This document shows, one piece after another, positions 1 through 11,339 of a DNA stretch of 64,000 nucleotides (positions within the stretch are counted from its first letter, which is position 1; each line of letters starts with the position of its first letter). The notes below the pieces were generated by a model. The model had not been told where the DNA came from and ran no database searches. It saw only the letters and a program-made list of their open reading frames with translations. Position numbers and translations under genes: made by a program. This DNA is from Imbricaverruca yamaguchii (taxonomy: Eukaryota > Arthropoda > Thecostraca > Neoverrucidae), in the NCBI GenBank assembly GCA_034440575.1, contig JAOTOL010001601.1:1604001-1668000 (forward strand), read 5' to 3'.

Positions 1-702
1 GCGCACCCTGGCGCCTCTGACGCTCGCGCCGCGGCCCGCGTGGACACGCCGCTGTCCGCTAACGACGCGACCGAGCCGCGGCCTGCGCGGACACGTCGCT
101 GTCCGCACGGACACGCCGCTGTCCGCTAACGACGCGACCGCGCCGCGGCCTGCGCGGACACGTCGCTGTCCGCACGGACACGCCGCTGTCCGGCTAACGA
201 CGGGGCCGCGCCGCCGCCCGCGCGGACACGCCGCTGTCCGCTAACGACACGACCGAGCCGCGGCCCGCACGGACACGCCGCTGTCCGCTAACGACGGGGC
301 CGCGCCGCCGCCCGCGCGGACACGCCGCTGTCCGCTAACGACACGACCGAGCCGCGGCCCGCGCGGACACGCCGCTGTCCGCTAACGACGCGACCGAGCC
401 GCGGCCCGCGCGGACACGCCGCTGTCCGCTAACAACACGCTCGCGCCGCGGCCCGCACGGACACGTCGCTGTCCGCACAGACACGCCGCTGTCCGCTAAC
501 GACGCGACCGAGCCGCGGCCCGCGCGGACACGCCGCTGTCCGCTAACGACGCGACCGAGCCGCGGCCTGCGCGGACACGTCGCTGTCCGCACGGACACGT
601 CGCTGTCCGCACGGACACGCCGCTGTCCGCTAACGACGCGACCGAGCCGGGGCCCGCACGGACACGCCGCTGTCCGCTAACGACACGACCGCGCCGCCCG
701 GC
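1..702. repeat. GC-rich 47-bp minisatellite
   Basis: About 15 tandem units with a measured period of 47 bp (TCCGCTAAC recurs at 331, 378 and 425). The array runs off the left edge of the window. Each unit carries GCGGACA, then about 6 nt, then TGTCCGC, so every unit can form a 7-bp hairpin. Units differ by short substitutions and some are partial. Open frames of 70-90 codons across it are repeat artefacts. Confidence 0.95.
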
Positions 703-840
703 GTCACACACACCGCCGACGTCCGCTGCTGCCGTCCGTCGTGTCCGCTGTCCGCTGTCCGGTGTCCACTGTCCGGTGTCCGTTATTCGCTGTCAACCAC
801 CGCGAGGTCCGTTGTGCACTGTCAACCACCGCCAGCACTG
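703..840. repeat. Short GTCCGNT-type repeat bordering the 47-bp array
   Basis: Tandem GTCCGCT / GTCCGGT heptamer-like units around 742-785, followed by a repeated CTGTCAACCACCGC (about 797 and 829). It is probably a decayed edge of the preceding array, because TGTCCGC is shared. Confidence 0.75.
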
Positions 841-900
841 TTATGGGCGCTATATGATATAATATGAACATCAACATCCCAAAGCCAAAATAACTAACAG
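841..900 (+). repeat. Possible SINE/LINE 3' end remnant
   Basis: GGGCGCTATATGA near the start and AATAACTAAC at the end resemble the reverse complement of the short TSD-flanked insertion at 60930-60984 (GGGCGCTGTATAA ... AATAACTAAC). The middle is diverged. This is a weak, two-anchor similarity seen by eye. Confidence 0.35.
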
Positions 901-1503
901 GTCCTTGATGCACGCACGTAGCGCGGAAACGGGTGGTGTCGAGCAGTCGCCGCAATTTGTTGCATGCATTTGACGGGAACAAAATTGAGGGGCGGCTGTT
1001 CATAGTACCCGGCGACTAGATGCATTTTGGAAGCCTTCGCCTCCTGAAAAATGGTTCAGGATATTCAACATTTGGCGCTTGCGGGGAGGGGAATTATACG
1101 CCTTTCAGAAAAAGCTCACCACACTTAGTGCATTTAACGGAACCTCGCTTTTTTGCAGGTCGTTCCAATGGGCCATGACAACTGGCTGAAAAGCCTGACA
1201 ACGTCGAAGCGGAGGCATGGCGACCTGTTCGTTGGGTGGGAGATGAATATTATTAAAATCAGAACTGCTCCTCCAAATGGATATGCAAACAGCTTCCGTG
1301 TATTCAGCCTTTCATTTGGCATGGGAATGAGAGGAGAAGAGTGTGGAGTAGAGGAAAAATGGAGAAAGTGGATAGAGTGTAGATATGAGGAGCATAAAGA
1401 AAGTAGATATGGAGGGAGAGGAGGAAAATAAGGACAGGGGAAGAACAGAAATAGTGAGGACAAAGATAAAAAGACAAACGAAACGAGGGAGAGGAAGAGA
1501 GAG

Positions 1504-1505
<2 letters not shown>
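901..1505. other. Unique sequence, no gene recognised
   Basis: Mixed-composition DNA becoming purine-rich (GAGGAGAA, GAGAGG) from about 1330 onward, leading into the TA tract. No coding signature, splice pattern or RNA gene is recognised. Confidence 0.6.
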
Positions 1506-1584
<79 letters not shown>

Positions 1585-1645
1585 TGGGAGGCGAGGGAGC
1601 CGGAGAAGAGAGAGATATTGAGAAAAAGAGAGAGAGAGAGAGATG
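1506..1645. repeat. (TA)n microsatellite with nearby (GA)n
   Basis: A pure TA dinucleotide run covers about 1506-1582, followed by a short GC-containing spacer and a GA run at about 1627-1642. Open frames encoding alternating Tyr-Ile are artefacts. Confidence 0.98.
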
Positions 1646-1980
1646 ACGAGAAGCGACGCTACTTTCCACGGTCCGGCCGATCAGATCGGCGGTGACGATC
1701 GTGTCGCTCTCGGGTGTGTCAATTGTTCACTTTAATGTGTTGTTTGGCCAGCGCGCGTCAGATGGCCGGGCGCCGTCATTACTTGTGGCCAGCGCATGGG
1801 GCCGGCCGGCCGGCAGTCCCCAAACACTGATAGGCAGGATGGGCCGGACGATAGCCGACACGGAATGTGACGGCGACACGCAAACACAGGCCGTCCGACC
1901 AGCAGACCGTCGCACTTCATTAGCGGTCAGCTGGAATTTTCGGCTCCATAAAGCTGATCCCGGCCTAGGGCGGCCGCCGG
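1646..1980. other. CpG-containing spacer, no gene recognised
   Basis: Moderately GC-rich sequence with GGCCGGCCGG runs (around 1801) and CATAAAGCTGATC near 1947. It leads directly into the 13-bp array. No coding signature is recognised. Confidence 0.5.
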
Positions 1981-2596
1981 CCGCTGGCACCGGCTGCCGC
2001 TACCGGCTGCCGCCACCGGCCGCCGCCACCGGCTGCCGCCACCGGCCGCCGCCACCGGCTGCCGCTACTGGCCTCAGCTACCGGCTGCCGCTACCGGCTG
2101 CCGCTACTGGCTGCCGCTACTGGCCTCCGCCACTGTCCGCAGCCACAGGCTGCCGCTACCGGCTGCCGCTACTGGCCTCAGCTACCGGCTGCCGCTACCG
2201 GCCACCGGCCCGTCGCCGCCACCGGCCGCCGCCACCGGCTGCCGCCACCGGCTGCCGCCCTGGCTGCCGTACCGGTTTCCGCTACTGGCACCGCCACCGG
2301 CCGCCGCCACCGGCCGCCGCCACCGGCTGCCGCCACTGGCTGCCGCTACCGGCTGCCGCCACCGGCTGCCGCCACCGGCTGCCGCGCCACTGTCCGCTGC
2401 CGCCACGCCCGGCTGCCGCCACCGGCTGCCGCCACCGGCTGCCGCTACCGGCTGCCGCCACCGGCTGCCGCTACCGGCTGCCGCCACCGGCTGCCGCCAC
2501 CGGCCGCCGCCACCGGCCGCCGCCACCGGCTGCCGCCACCGGCCGCCGCCACCGGCTGCCGCCACCGGCCGCCGCCACCGGCCGCCGCCACCGGCA
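1981..2596. repeat. 13-bp minisatellite, CCGGCTGCCGCCA type
   Basis: About 47 units alternating between CCGGCTGCCGCCA, CCGGCTGCCGCTA and CCGGCCGCCGCCA variants, with a few interruptions (for example near 2200 and 2390). Three 13-bp units equal 39 nt, so the frame returns every 13 codons and a 305-codon open frame passes through. The opposite strand is equally open. No protein is inferred. Confidence 0.95.
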
Positions 2597-3319
2597 CGGC
2601 CCTCGGTGAAGGCAGCGAGCCGGAAGTCGTCGGTGCCGTCGACAGCCGCGGCAGCGTCGTGTCAATGTCGGGACAATGCGTGCTTCTTAATGTTAGAAGT
2701 TGATCCTGGATCCTCAAGAATCTTTTTTTTAATAGGCTGGCAAATGTCTATTGTTCATGGTATAAATGTGCGATGTAATTTTCAGCTAAGGTTGAATATC
2801 AAAAACACAGTTACGCTGTGTAGTTGAAATGGAAAGTCAGTGTGACTGTTCCTCATACTACTGCAAATACAACCAGATAATCATGGGACTCGAACTAAAG
2901 ACCTTCATCACGGTTACTTGTTTGCTCGGAAATACAGATCACGGCTTCATTGCTATGAGATGCTTCCAACAGATGTGGCAAAATATTGCTATCATTCGGT
3001 TCAGAGATAATATCTATGGAAGCGCATGCAGCTTCTACGTGACAGAGAGATGCAACTCCCGATATCGTGATCGAATAAGCTTTTGATCGCCCGACTCACC
3101 TTTTAATATAATCATCTTGGGCTACTTGCTAGACATCTGCACATTTTGTGCCCGCTAGATATCACCTCTGGTATAAATGTCCGCTGCATCTGCCTGCATG
3201 CCATCTATCATCTCCCTGCACGCCAGCCACCATCTGCCCGCACGCCAGAACCTCCTCTCAAAGACGTTCTTCGGAAAATTATACAAGCAAGTACCAGTTG
3301 GATTATTTGTGAAATGCAC
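2597..3319. other. AT-richer unique sequence, no gene recognised
   Basis: Composition drops to AT-rich after 2690. At 2885-2904 GGACTCGAACTAAAGACC resembles an inverted Pol III B box, but no A box accompanies it. Small open frames show no family signature. Confidence 0.5.
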
Positions 3320-3343
3320 ACGCTGTACATTAATGTACAGCGT
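3320..3343. repeat. Perfect 24-bp palindrome
   Basis: The sequence is identical to its own reverse complement over 24 bp, centred on CATTAATG at about 3328-3335. The loop length is zero. Confidence 0.97.
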
Positions 3344-3345
3344 AA

Positions 3346-3365
3346 TCCCTGCTAATTAGCAGGGA
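3346..3365. repeat. Perfect 20-bp palindrome
   Basis: TCCCTGCTAATTAGCAGGGA is its own reverse complement. It begins only 2 nt after the preceding 24-bp palindrome. The centre CTAATTAG is also a homeodomain-type core. Confidence 0.97.
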
Positions 3366-4173
3366 GAGGTATGTCAACAAAAATCACAATAAAGATTCCT
3401 CGGGTATGGAGTACGTAAGAAAAGAAGTTGGTAAAGCACAATTTAGTGAACGGTAAGGTGGACATGCTAAACTTCTATATTGGATGGTAATTCGTTGAGA
3501 AAAATTTCGTTTCGTTTCGCTGAAGTGCATAGAAGAGAAAAAAATGCCAAGGTAGGTCGATTGAATTTCACGAGAAAAAAGATTGTGTTGTATGTGTATG
3601 TAGGAGACAATAAAAGTGAACAGCACATGGGACAAAAGGACGGAGGGATGCCGAACCGTCGTTGATGTTGTGCTCCTCTGGTAAGGCAATGCGCGTATGC
3701 AAACTTCACGCTTCATATAACGACAAATAGTGGGATTCTGATAGTATAACGATAGATTCATATAACGACAAATAGCAACATTCTTATAACTTATAAAGTA
3801 GAGAGAAAACGCGTCCCATAAGCTTGACGTAATGCGTGATCGAATTATCGGGTCATGTTAGTTTTTCATCACTTAACTTCTATTAACTTACTCAATCCAC
3901 CCATATCCCTCTCTTCTCTTAAGGTCGAGATGCTTACACACTTTCAGAAAGGCTGCTCCACCCGGTACACGGAGAGGCCACTCATAAGCGCTGAGAGGCC
4001 GTCCTTTTACGGAAGACGGGCTGGCTGCTCATCAGGGTGGAGAGACCACCGATTGGGGGGCGTGACGGTTTATCTGGTCGGAGAAAATTCACAGCGACGG
4101 AGAGGCGGTGTGCTAGTGAAGAGAAGACGCTCGTCAAGGAGAGACCTCTTCCATTTACTATTTCTTTATCTCT
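3366..4173. other. Unique sequence with weak GGAGAGG repetition
   Basis: No gene is recognised. A direct repeat ATTCATATAACGACAAATAG-like segment occurs at about 3712 and 3756. From about 3960 to 4140 short CGGAGAGGC-type motifs recur irregularly, suggesting an old degenerate minisatellite. Confidence 0.5.
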
Positions 4174-4193
4174 CGCCCTCACCCTCACCCTCG

Positions 4194-4269
<76 letters not shown>
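4174..4269. repeat. (CT)n microsatellite with CTCACC leader
   Basis: Three to four CTCACC/CTCGCC hexamers grade into a pure CT run from about 4195 to 4269. Ser-Leu and Arg-Glu repeat frames through it are artefacts. Confidence 0.98.
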
Positions 4270-4272
<3 letters not shown>

Positions 4273-5423
4273 ACGATCTCCGCCCGCCTTATTCTCATAC
4301 GGAATTCGGAATACGACCCCTTGCTTGTGCGAAGGTATGTCCTACCGGCATCTCCCACTAAGTACTACACTGCTTACACCATGCACTTTGCCTGACACAA
4401 GTCGCTGCATCACGTACTTTAATATATAGCGCATTTCTTTCTCAGCGGACTTCTGACATTCAGCCATTTTATAACTGGGCGGTTCATACTTTGGCATTCA
4501 ACCACTACAATTGTATCACTCAGCGCATCTACTGCTCTGAATGGCCAACGCAGTCGATGCACCCCTAAACACAAATAACCAACCACCCATTTTTGGGCAG
4601 TCTTGCGATGCGATATGTTGTCGGTACAAAGTTCTATCTTTGCGAACCTTTATCATCATGACTCGCCCAACGAATGTTTATTGGACCAATTATTGTCTTA
4701 ATGTACATTCAACGTACTTCTCTGACGAACATTTGGCACGCCACCCATTTCTTAAATACTTGTGACAGACCTTACGCACTTCGTTTTAGGTTGCACTATG
4801 ATGGTCACAAGAACTTCTCTTTGGTTACAGGCATATGTACATCGAGGTATAGCCAATTGCCACTTCGGATGTGCTACCCGTGATGAGATGTGATTTCCTT
4901 ACCACGAAAAACGTAACTGTTTCATGCTCCCTTTCGTGGGTGCACACAAGCACCGAAGACATGCATCACGATGCTATTAAAGGCAGATGGCATCGATCAG
5001 CCTGTGCAACGGTGCTCATAAGGAGCTATAATCACCGATGATCATACTTACTTACAGTGGTAATGACATGGTGAACACACAGCAAGGAAAAGGTTTGAGT
5101 CACAACTTCCTGACGAAACCATCACTTTGTACGGACGCCCGAAAAAAAAACGCGATGAAAGCGGAATTTGTGCCCCCGACTACTAACGTATCGGGCTGAT
5201 TAATGGCCTTACGTGCCGGCGCCACGACCAAACCTGGCGGAAGACACGAGAACCTACTCAACCGGGAATGTCACCTCGCAATACTAATAGATGCATTTCT
5301 CGTTATCCTATCAGTGGCGTCGGCGTGTGGCGCACGCCATCGCACAGTCGCGCACGCCATTGTCGTGCGCCAGCTGGCGAGCGGGCGGCGAGCGCGCTCA
5401 GCGCTGACGCCGCAGCCATCGGG
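4270..5423. other. Unique sequence, no gene recognised
   Basis: Mostly balanced composition, becoming GC-rich after 5200, with CGCACGCCAT repeated at about 5331 and 5352. No exon, RNA gene or transposon signature is identified. Confidence 0.5.
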
Positions 5424-6338
5424 CGGTACACGGTCACAGGGGGTGGAGAGGCGACGGTACACGGTCACAGGGGGTGGAGAGGCGGCGGTACACTGTCACA
5501 GGGGGTGAAGACGGCGGTACACGGTCACAGGGGGTGGAGACGGCGGTACACTGTTACAAGGGGTGGAGAGGCGGCGGTACACTGTTACAGGGGGTGGAGA
5601 GGCGACGGTACACTGTCACAGGGGGTGGAGGTACGGCGGTGCACGGTCACAGGGGGTGGAGAGGCGGCGGTACACGGTCACAGGGGGTGGAGAGGCGACG
5701 GTACACTGTCACAGGGGGTGGAGGTACGGCGGTGCACGGTCACAGGGGGTGGAGAGGCGACGGTACACGGTCACAGGGGGTGGAGAGGCGACGGTACACT
5801 GTCACAGGGGGTGGAGAGGCGACGGTACACTGTCACAGGGGGTGGAGAGGCGGCGGTACACTGTCACAGGGGGTGGAGAGGCGACGGTACACGGTCACAG
5901 GGGGTGGAGAGGCGACGGTACACTGTCACAGGGGGTGGAGAGGCGACGGTACACTGTCACAGGGGGTGGAGAGGTGACGGTACACGGTCACAGGGGGGGA
6001 GGGGGTGCGGTACACTGTCACAGGGGGTGGAGAGGCGACGGTACACTGTCACAGGGGGTGGAGAGGCGACGGTACACGGTCACAGGGGGTGGAGAGGCGA
6101 CGGTACACTGTCACAGGGGGTGGAGAGGCGACGGTACACTGTCACAGGGGGTGGAGGTGAGGCGGTGCACGGCCACAGGGGGTGGAGGTACGGCGGCACA
6201 CTGTCACAGGGGGTGGAAATACAGCGGCTCACGGCCACAGTGGGTGGAGATGTGGCGGCTCACGACCACAGGGGTGGAAATACAACGGTACAATGCCACA
6301 GGGGGGTGAAGATGTGGCGGTGCACGGTCACAGGGGCG
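5424..6338. repeat. 31-bp G-rich minisatellite
   Basis: About 30 units with a measured period of 31 bp (TGGAGAGG at 5781 and 5812). Core motifs are GGTGGAGAGGCGACGG and CACTGTCACAGGGGG or CACGGTCACAGGGGG. Units become more variable to the right of 6140. The plus strand is strongly G-rich, with G5 tracts in most units. All three forward phases stay open for 167-369 codons, which is a property of the array, not evidence of genes. Confidence 0.96.
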
Positions 6339-6527
6339 GTAGTTATTTATAAAATTGTCACGGGGGAGTGTGAATAGTCACAGGGCAGCACACGGCCACG
6401 GGGACATAGTTTCGGGATGGGACATGTACAGGGATCCGCACACAGGCAGACCGTGTGTCGTAACCACACAATGGCAGTTAGTCAATGGCAAACGTCAATC
6501 GTGGGGACACCTGCCGCCGACCATACA

Positions 6528-6604
6528 GTCCGTGACGTCAGACATCAGATCGGTGCCGCCAGACATCAGGCGGGTGACATCAGACACCAGGTCGGCAACG
6601 TCAG
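6528..6604. repeat. Degenerate 21-bp tandem repeat
   Basis: About 3.5 imperfect units of a TGACATCAGACATCAGGTCGG type. Confidence 0.8.
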
Positions 6605-7034
6605 GTAACAGTATCGTCGTGCAGAGCTGGGCGTCGGACGTCCGCCCACGGGCCGTCAGCTGGGCCGCCGGCCGCTGCCGGCCGCCGCCTGACACCGGCC
6701 CATTTGCAAGTGTCGCTCGCTCGCCGCGCCCGCTCCTGCGACGGCGGCAGTTGTGTCGGAGGTGGCAGCGGGTCGGTCGGCCCTTGCCAGAGCCGTGCAG
6801 CGCAGTGCAGCGGCACTGTGCACTGTGCACTGTGCACTTGACACTTGGGATGTGGCGGACATGCGGTAGCCGTGTACGCCGCTCCGCCGCTGAGCACGCA
6901 CTCGCCACTGTAAAGCCACCGGCATACGGCGATTGCACCGAACGCTAATATTTCGCTTAGTTAGATCCGATAGCGTATCGGCGCCATGAGATAGCATTGT
7001 TTGCGCCAGTGATCGACCAGCGTCTGCGTTCCTC
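6605..7034. other. CpG-rich spacer with short CACTGTG repeat
   Basis: GC- and CpG-rich sequence between two minisatellites. A 7-bp repeat (CACTGTG, about 3 copies) occurs near 6812-6838. No coding signature is recognised. Confidence 0.55.
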
Positions 7035-7698
7035 TGGCGGTACGCCGTCAGTGGCTGGCAGCTGGCGTCCGCTGCTGCTGGCGGGACGCCGTCAGTGGCT
7101 GGCAGCTGGCGTCCGCTGCTGCTGGCGGTACGCCGTCAGTAGCTGGCAGCTGGCATCCGCTGCTGCTGGCGGTACGCGGTCAGTAGCTGGCAGCTGGCGT
7201 CCGCTGCTGCTGGCGGTACGCCGTCAGTGGCTGGCAGCTGGTGTCCGCTGCTGCTGGCGGTACGCCGTCAGTAGCTGGCAGCTGGTATCCGCTGCTGCTG
7301 GCGGTACGCCGTCAGTAGCTGGCAGCTGGCGTCCGCTGCTGCTGGCGGGACGCCGTCAGTGGCTGGCAGCTGGCGTCCGCTGCTGCTGGCGGTACGCCGT
7401 CAGTGGCTGGCAGCTGGCGTCCGCTGCTGCTGGCGGGACGCCGTCGGTGGCTGGCAGCTGGCGTCCGCTGCTGCTGGCGGGACGCCGGCAATGGCTGGCA
7501 GCTGGCGTCCGCTGCTGCTGGCGGGACGCCGTCAGTGGCTGGCAGCTGGCGTCCGCTGCTGCTGGCGGGACGCCGGCAATGGCTGGCAGCTGGCGTCCGC
7601 TGCTGCTGGCGGGACGCCGGCAATGGCTGGGAGCTGGCGTCCGCTGCTGCTGCCGCCGGGAGGTCGGGAGTGGATGACAGCTGGCGTCCGCTCCTGTT
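7035..7698. repeat. 44-bp minisatellite
   Basis: About 15 units with a measured period of 44 bp (GTCAGT at 7091, 7135 and 7179). Each unit contains GGCAGCTGGC, which includes a CAGCTG E-box, and CCGCTGCTGCTGGCGG. Long alanine/tryptophan/arginine-rich frames on both strands are artefacts. Confidence 0.96.
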
Positions 7699-9191
7699 AG
7701 CAGCTCACGCCAACGCTATGGCGAGCGTTGAGCAGCAGCGGGAGCCTTGGTCTGGCGTTGTCATCACATCCCATCCCATGTATCACCTGATTTGTTCTCG
7801 TCGAATTTTCTCTCACTAATTTAGTCTCCATCCTATACTCCACCTTGGCAAGAACAGGCAAAAAGCGAGTGCAGAAACGTCAATAAACGTTCGGGAAGGG
7901 GAAAATCATTTCCTGGATACGTTTCTCTATGGAACATCGATGCGGTTCGTGGCAACGGATGCCTGAGTTTTCAGGTATGCACCTTCCGTTCCGAGGTCCG
8001 TGCTAGCAGCCTATAATCCCAGCGCCAAGCAGTCGGCCAGGCGGCGGGCCCCAGCGCTGCCGTGTACTATCGGATCACACGCTCCCGCCGCACAACACTC
8101 ATTGCGCGTAATCCCAGCTTAACCAATTTGCCATGCAGAAATGATTCCTTCACGGTACATGACCATGCAACGCCGATGACCAGCACTTGACTACTGGCTG
8201 AAGGTGGCGTGCGCCGCTCAATTTAGCGATCCATAGCAACCGAAACACTGACTGATGGTTACATCGGCGGTAACGACTTGAACAACATCCAACGCCCAGC
8301 AGGACGTGAAGCTGCAGTTTTCCCCACGTACCGCGCTGGTACTAAATGGAGCGCACGTGTCCGGCGTCCAGTGTTGTTGCTGCTGGTGTTGCTCATGGTA
8401 GCCGGCGACCTATGAGTAACACCAGACAGGCAGCCGGCGATCCATGCGCAACACGGGACAGGCAAGAAACACGAGTCGGCGACCCATGAGCAATAGGTGA
8501 GCCGCATGGAGAAAGGCCGGCTCGTCCAGTTAGGCGGCAGGTGACCAACACCCACGACGATGGGCCGCATCCAGTTGCCATTGAGTCCAGCAGCGCCGTG
8601 CGGTGTATTTCGCGAGCGACCCGAATGAGGCGTCTGCCGTCAAGAGATGATGATTCACCCAGCCGTCACGAGGTGACGCCGGGCCAAATCATCGCTGAAT
8701 GAGGCCAGCCGCCACGCGGACACCACCCAGCGACTTAAGTTTGACGGACGTCGGCGTGGGCACCACCAATGTGCCGTCCATTTAGCACGTCAAGGTGAGG
8801 TGCACGGCCCGATCCGGTAATCCTGGCCATGGGCCGCCGGACAATGGCTGCAGAGGACGGACGGCCGCGTCGCGACACAAACAGCGGATTAGCGGCGCGC
8901 CGCGCACGGCAGGTGGTCGCCACGGCGACGGAACGTGGGCGGCGGCCAGCGTGCCAGCGACACGACTGGAGGTCCCGGCAGGGCCGTGGGGGTCCCGACC
9001 CCCGGGTCTGGCCCCCCTGCTGATGTTCATTTGTCATTTTCCCTATTCCGTCTGAAAGTATGCTCTGTAAATAAGGACCGGGGTATTCCGGCTTGGTGAG
9101 AAATGTCCGGCCTTCACCAGCGGCCACAGTTGGTCATGGCAAACCAGCTGATGACACATGGTCAGTGGCGACGTGTCGTGCTGCGTCCGTG
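7699..9191. other. Mixed sequence with a degenerate 40-45-bp repeat
   Basis: No gene is recognised. At about 8390-8500 three imperfect units share GCCGGCGACC, ATGAG/GCAAC and GACAGGCA. An imperfect hairpin (GGTGTTGCTCAT against ATGAGTAACACC) lies at about 8379-8420. CpG content is high in 8560-9010. Confidence 0.55.
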
Positions 9192-9337
9192 GCTGACCTC
9201 GATACCTGACCTCGGCGCCTGACCCCGGCACCTGACCTCGGCGCCTGACCCCGGCGCCTGACCTCGGCGCCTGACCCCGGCGCCTGACCCCAGCGCCTGA
9301 CCCCGGCGCCTGACCTCGGCGCCTGACCTCGGCGCCG
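9192..9337. repeat. 13-bp minisatellite, GCGCCTGACCTCG type
   Basis: About 11 units alternating GCGCCTGACCCCG and GCGCCTGACCTCG. The sequence is unrelated to the 13-bp array at 1981, although the period is the same. Confidence 0.95.
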
Positions 9338-9514
9338 GTGACCGGCCCCGACCCCGTGACCGTCGAGGCGCCGACGGCTGGCCCGCGGCCGACGGGGCCC
9401 TCTGCGCCGGCGGCGGTCCGTCGACTCTGGTGACTCGTGTGAGGCCATGCAATGCCGTCCAACGGCTTCACACCTCGTCGGAACCGGTCCGCGGCCGGTG
9501 GAGCGACGCCGCGC

Positions 9515-9690
9515 GAGTGAGACAATAGTGACGCGCCGCACACACTCGCGGCGATAGTGACGCAAGACACACTGCCGGTAGCGGTGACGCGCGACACACC
9601 GAGTGGAACGCCACGCCGACGCAACACTGACACATGGCGTACGGGTGGCAATAGTGACGCACCACACGACCGGTTGCCATGACGACAGAC
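9515..9690. repeat. Degenerate repeat around AGTGACGC motifs
   Basis: Loose units of roughly 30-36 bp share ATAGTGACGC or GGTGACGC followed by a purine/ACAC stretch (near 9526, 9556, 9584 and 9651). Boundaries are uncertain. Confidence 0.55.
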
Positions 9691-11257
9691 GTACAAGTGA
9701 CAACCGTTGGCGATGACAGAACGTGACAAGATAATCTCAACCTGTCGCATTGGCAGACGTCATAGCTGATGGTGACACACTCTAAATTACCGGCCTCCAC
9801 AGCACCACCAGTACCCCGGCAGATACCATGTTGACCATGTGGTGGCCAAGTATTACAAATGTGATCATCGCAGGAGCGGCGTGAAGCGCAAATGCTTGAG
9901 GTTTGCTTTGAGGGTGGTTCCTGATTACATGTCGCCGTTCAAACCTTCGTCCATGTCCGTTACCGAGGTACACGACCGTGGTGTCGTAGAGATGCCAAAC
10001 TGTGTAAACCAAACATGCTCAAAAGCATGGGATGCCACACGCCTTCATGCCATGCTTGTGTAGAGAAAAAACTTGCCAAAGTCGATCTGGCACAATAGCG
10101 TAGCCGGACATATACACATAGCTCTTCAGTTGATGTAGGATTTACAGACAAGCAGATGATTTCTGCAGGTGCTAGTGCGCTTACGCCTTCCAGCTCTCAA
10201 AAACCGAGAAAAACCCCAGAAAGAAGTGCTTCCTGAGAGTCTAAAACATATTAGAAAATAACATGACATAGAAACGATCAAGATTATTTGCACATTAAAA
10301 AAATTAAGCTAGAGAGACATCCATGACATTTTGCTGGGCTATCATAGAACAGATGTCGAATTTCGATGTAAGGCTATACAGCGGAATATTAGTCACTTTG
10401 AGCCATCATCGAGCGAATACCATGGGTCGCGCCAAGGCGGGGGACGGGAGACGCGTCTCGCCAAACTTCATGACATCACGTCAATGGCGATGCATGGAAC
10501 GATAAAAGCCTCCCCACAACTGCCCTATCGAGAACTTGCGGCAATACCAATGGTCAGGAGAATATCTCAAATGCATACGCATGACATTGCACTGAAATTG
10601 ATGTGTGGACATGGGCAAGTTTATTTAGTAATGTGGTACAAAATGTTGATATTTACCATCACTTTGATCTGAATGAAATTTGTTTAAATATTGGTTGGGT
10701 TTAAGCTTGCTTTTACCTACTCGTATATTGCACAATTCCTGAAATGTCCTTGCTCAATTGCAGAGCGTATTTTTGTCTTTCGTGTAAAATGTTTGACCCG
10801 ACCTACCATGTCAATCATGACCCAAAACACCGAAATGGTATGTTTATGAGCACACAACACTTCGGGACATCGAATGGGGAGCTGGGTAACGTCTCTTAGT
10901 AAATAGCGCTCAGCCAAAACCCAGCTAAAGTCTGGGCTTAGGTAGTAGGCAGGTAAGCAATGGATGCCCACCGGCTTGGTGACGAAGTTCACGAAGCGCA
11001 ACTTGAGTGCTGTGTTGTAAAACTGCTTAGTTCGAGAGCAGATTTTGTCGCGGCATGCCTCCGCTCAGCTGGCAACACAGATAAGCACCAATGTGCCACT
11101 GGCAGTCAATTCCCGTTGACAGCACGGAGACGTAAGGATATTTCATCTGATTATACGGCACCACCGCAAGTTGCTGTGAAACGGTGACCAAATATGTATG
11201 CCATCACCGCAGACAAACAAGAATATAAACGTATTTTCCCGTGATCTAGATACATCA
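9691..11257. other. Unique sequence, no gene recognised
   Basis: Balanced to AT-rich. Several open frames of 60-113 codons lack any recognisable domain or family motif, and none stands out from chance. Confidence 0.5.
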
Positions 11258-11297
11258 TGTTTCACCACGCATGTAAAAAATAATGCGTGGTGAAACA
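11258..11297. repeat. Hairpin, 15-bp perfect arms, 10-nt loop
   Basis: TGTTTCACCACGCAT at 11258-11272 pairs perfectly with ATGCGTGGTGAAACA at 11283-11297. The loop is GTAAAAAATA. Confidence 0.96.
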
Positions 11298-11339
11298 AAA
11301 TATATTTAAGTGACATACACAAATACGTCATTCTATTTT

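Noticed and set aside
1..702. CRISPR array
   Set aside because: Units are contiguous repeats without distinct spacers, and the sequence is clearly eukaryotic. The same applies to the other arrays.
1692..2609. 305-codon frame rich in Pro, Ala and Arg
   Set aside because: Mostly the 13-bp repeat, and the opposite strand is equally open.
2880..2990. Third or fourth SINE on the minus strand
   Set aside because: A B-box-like AGTTCGAGTCC (reverse complement at 2885) has no matching A box upstream and no tail.
4817..4838. miR-9-like sequence TCTTTGGTTA
   Set aside because: Ten-base match only, with no hairpin partner.
5268..6377. 369-codon plus-strand frame
   Set aside because: Translation of the 31-bp array. 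All three phases are open and no domain is present.
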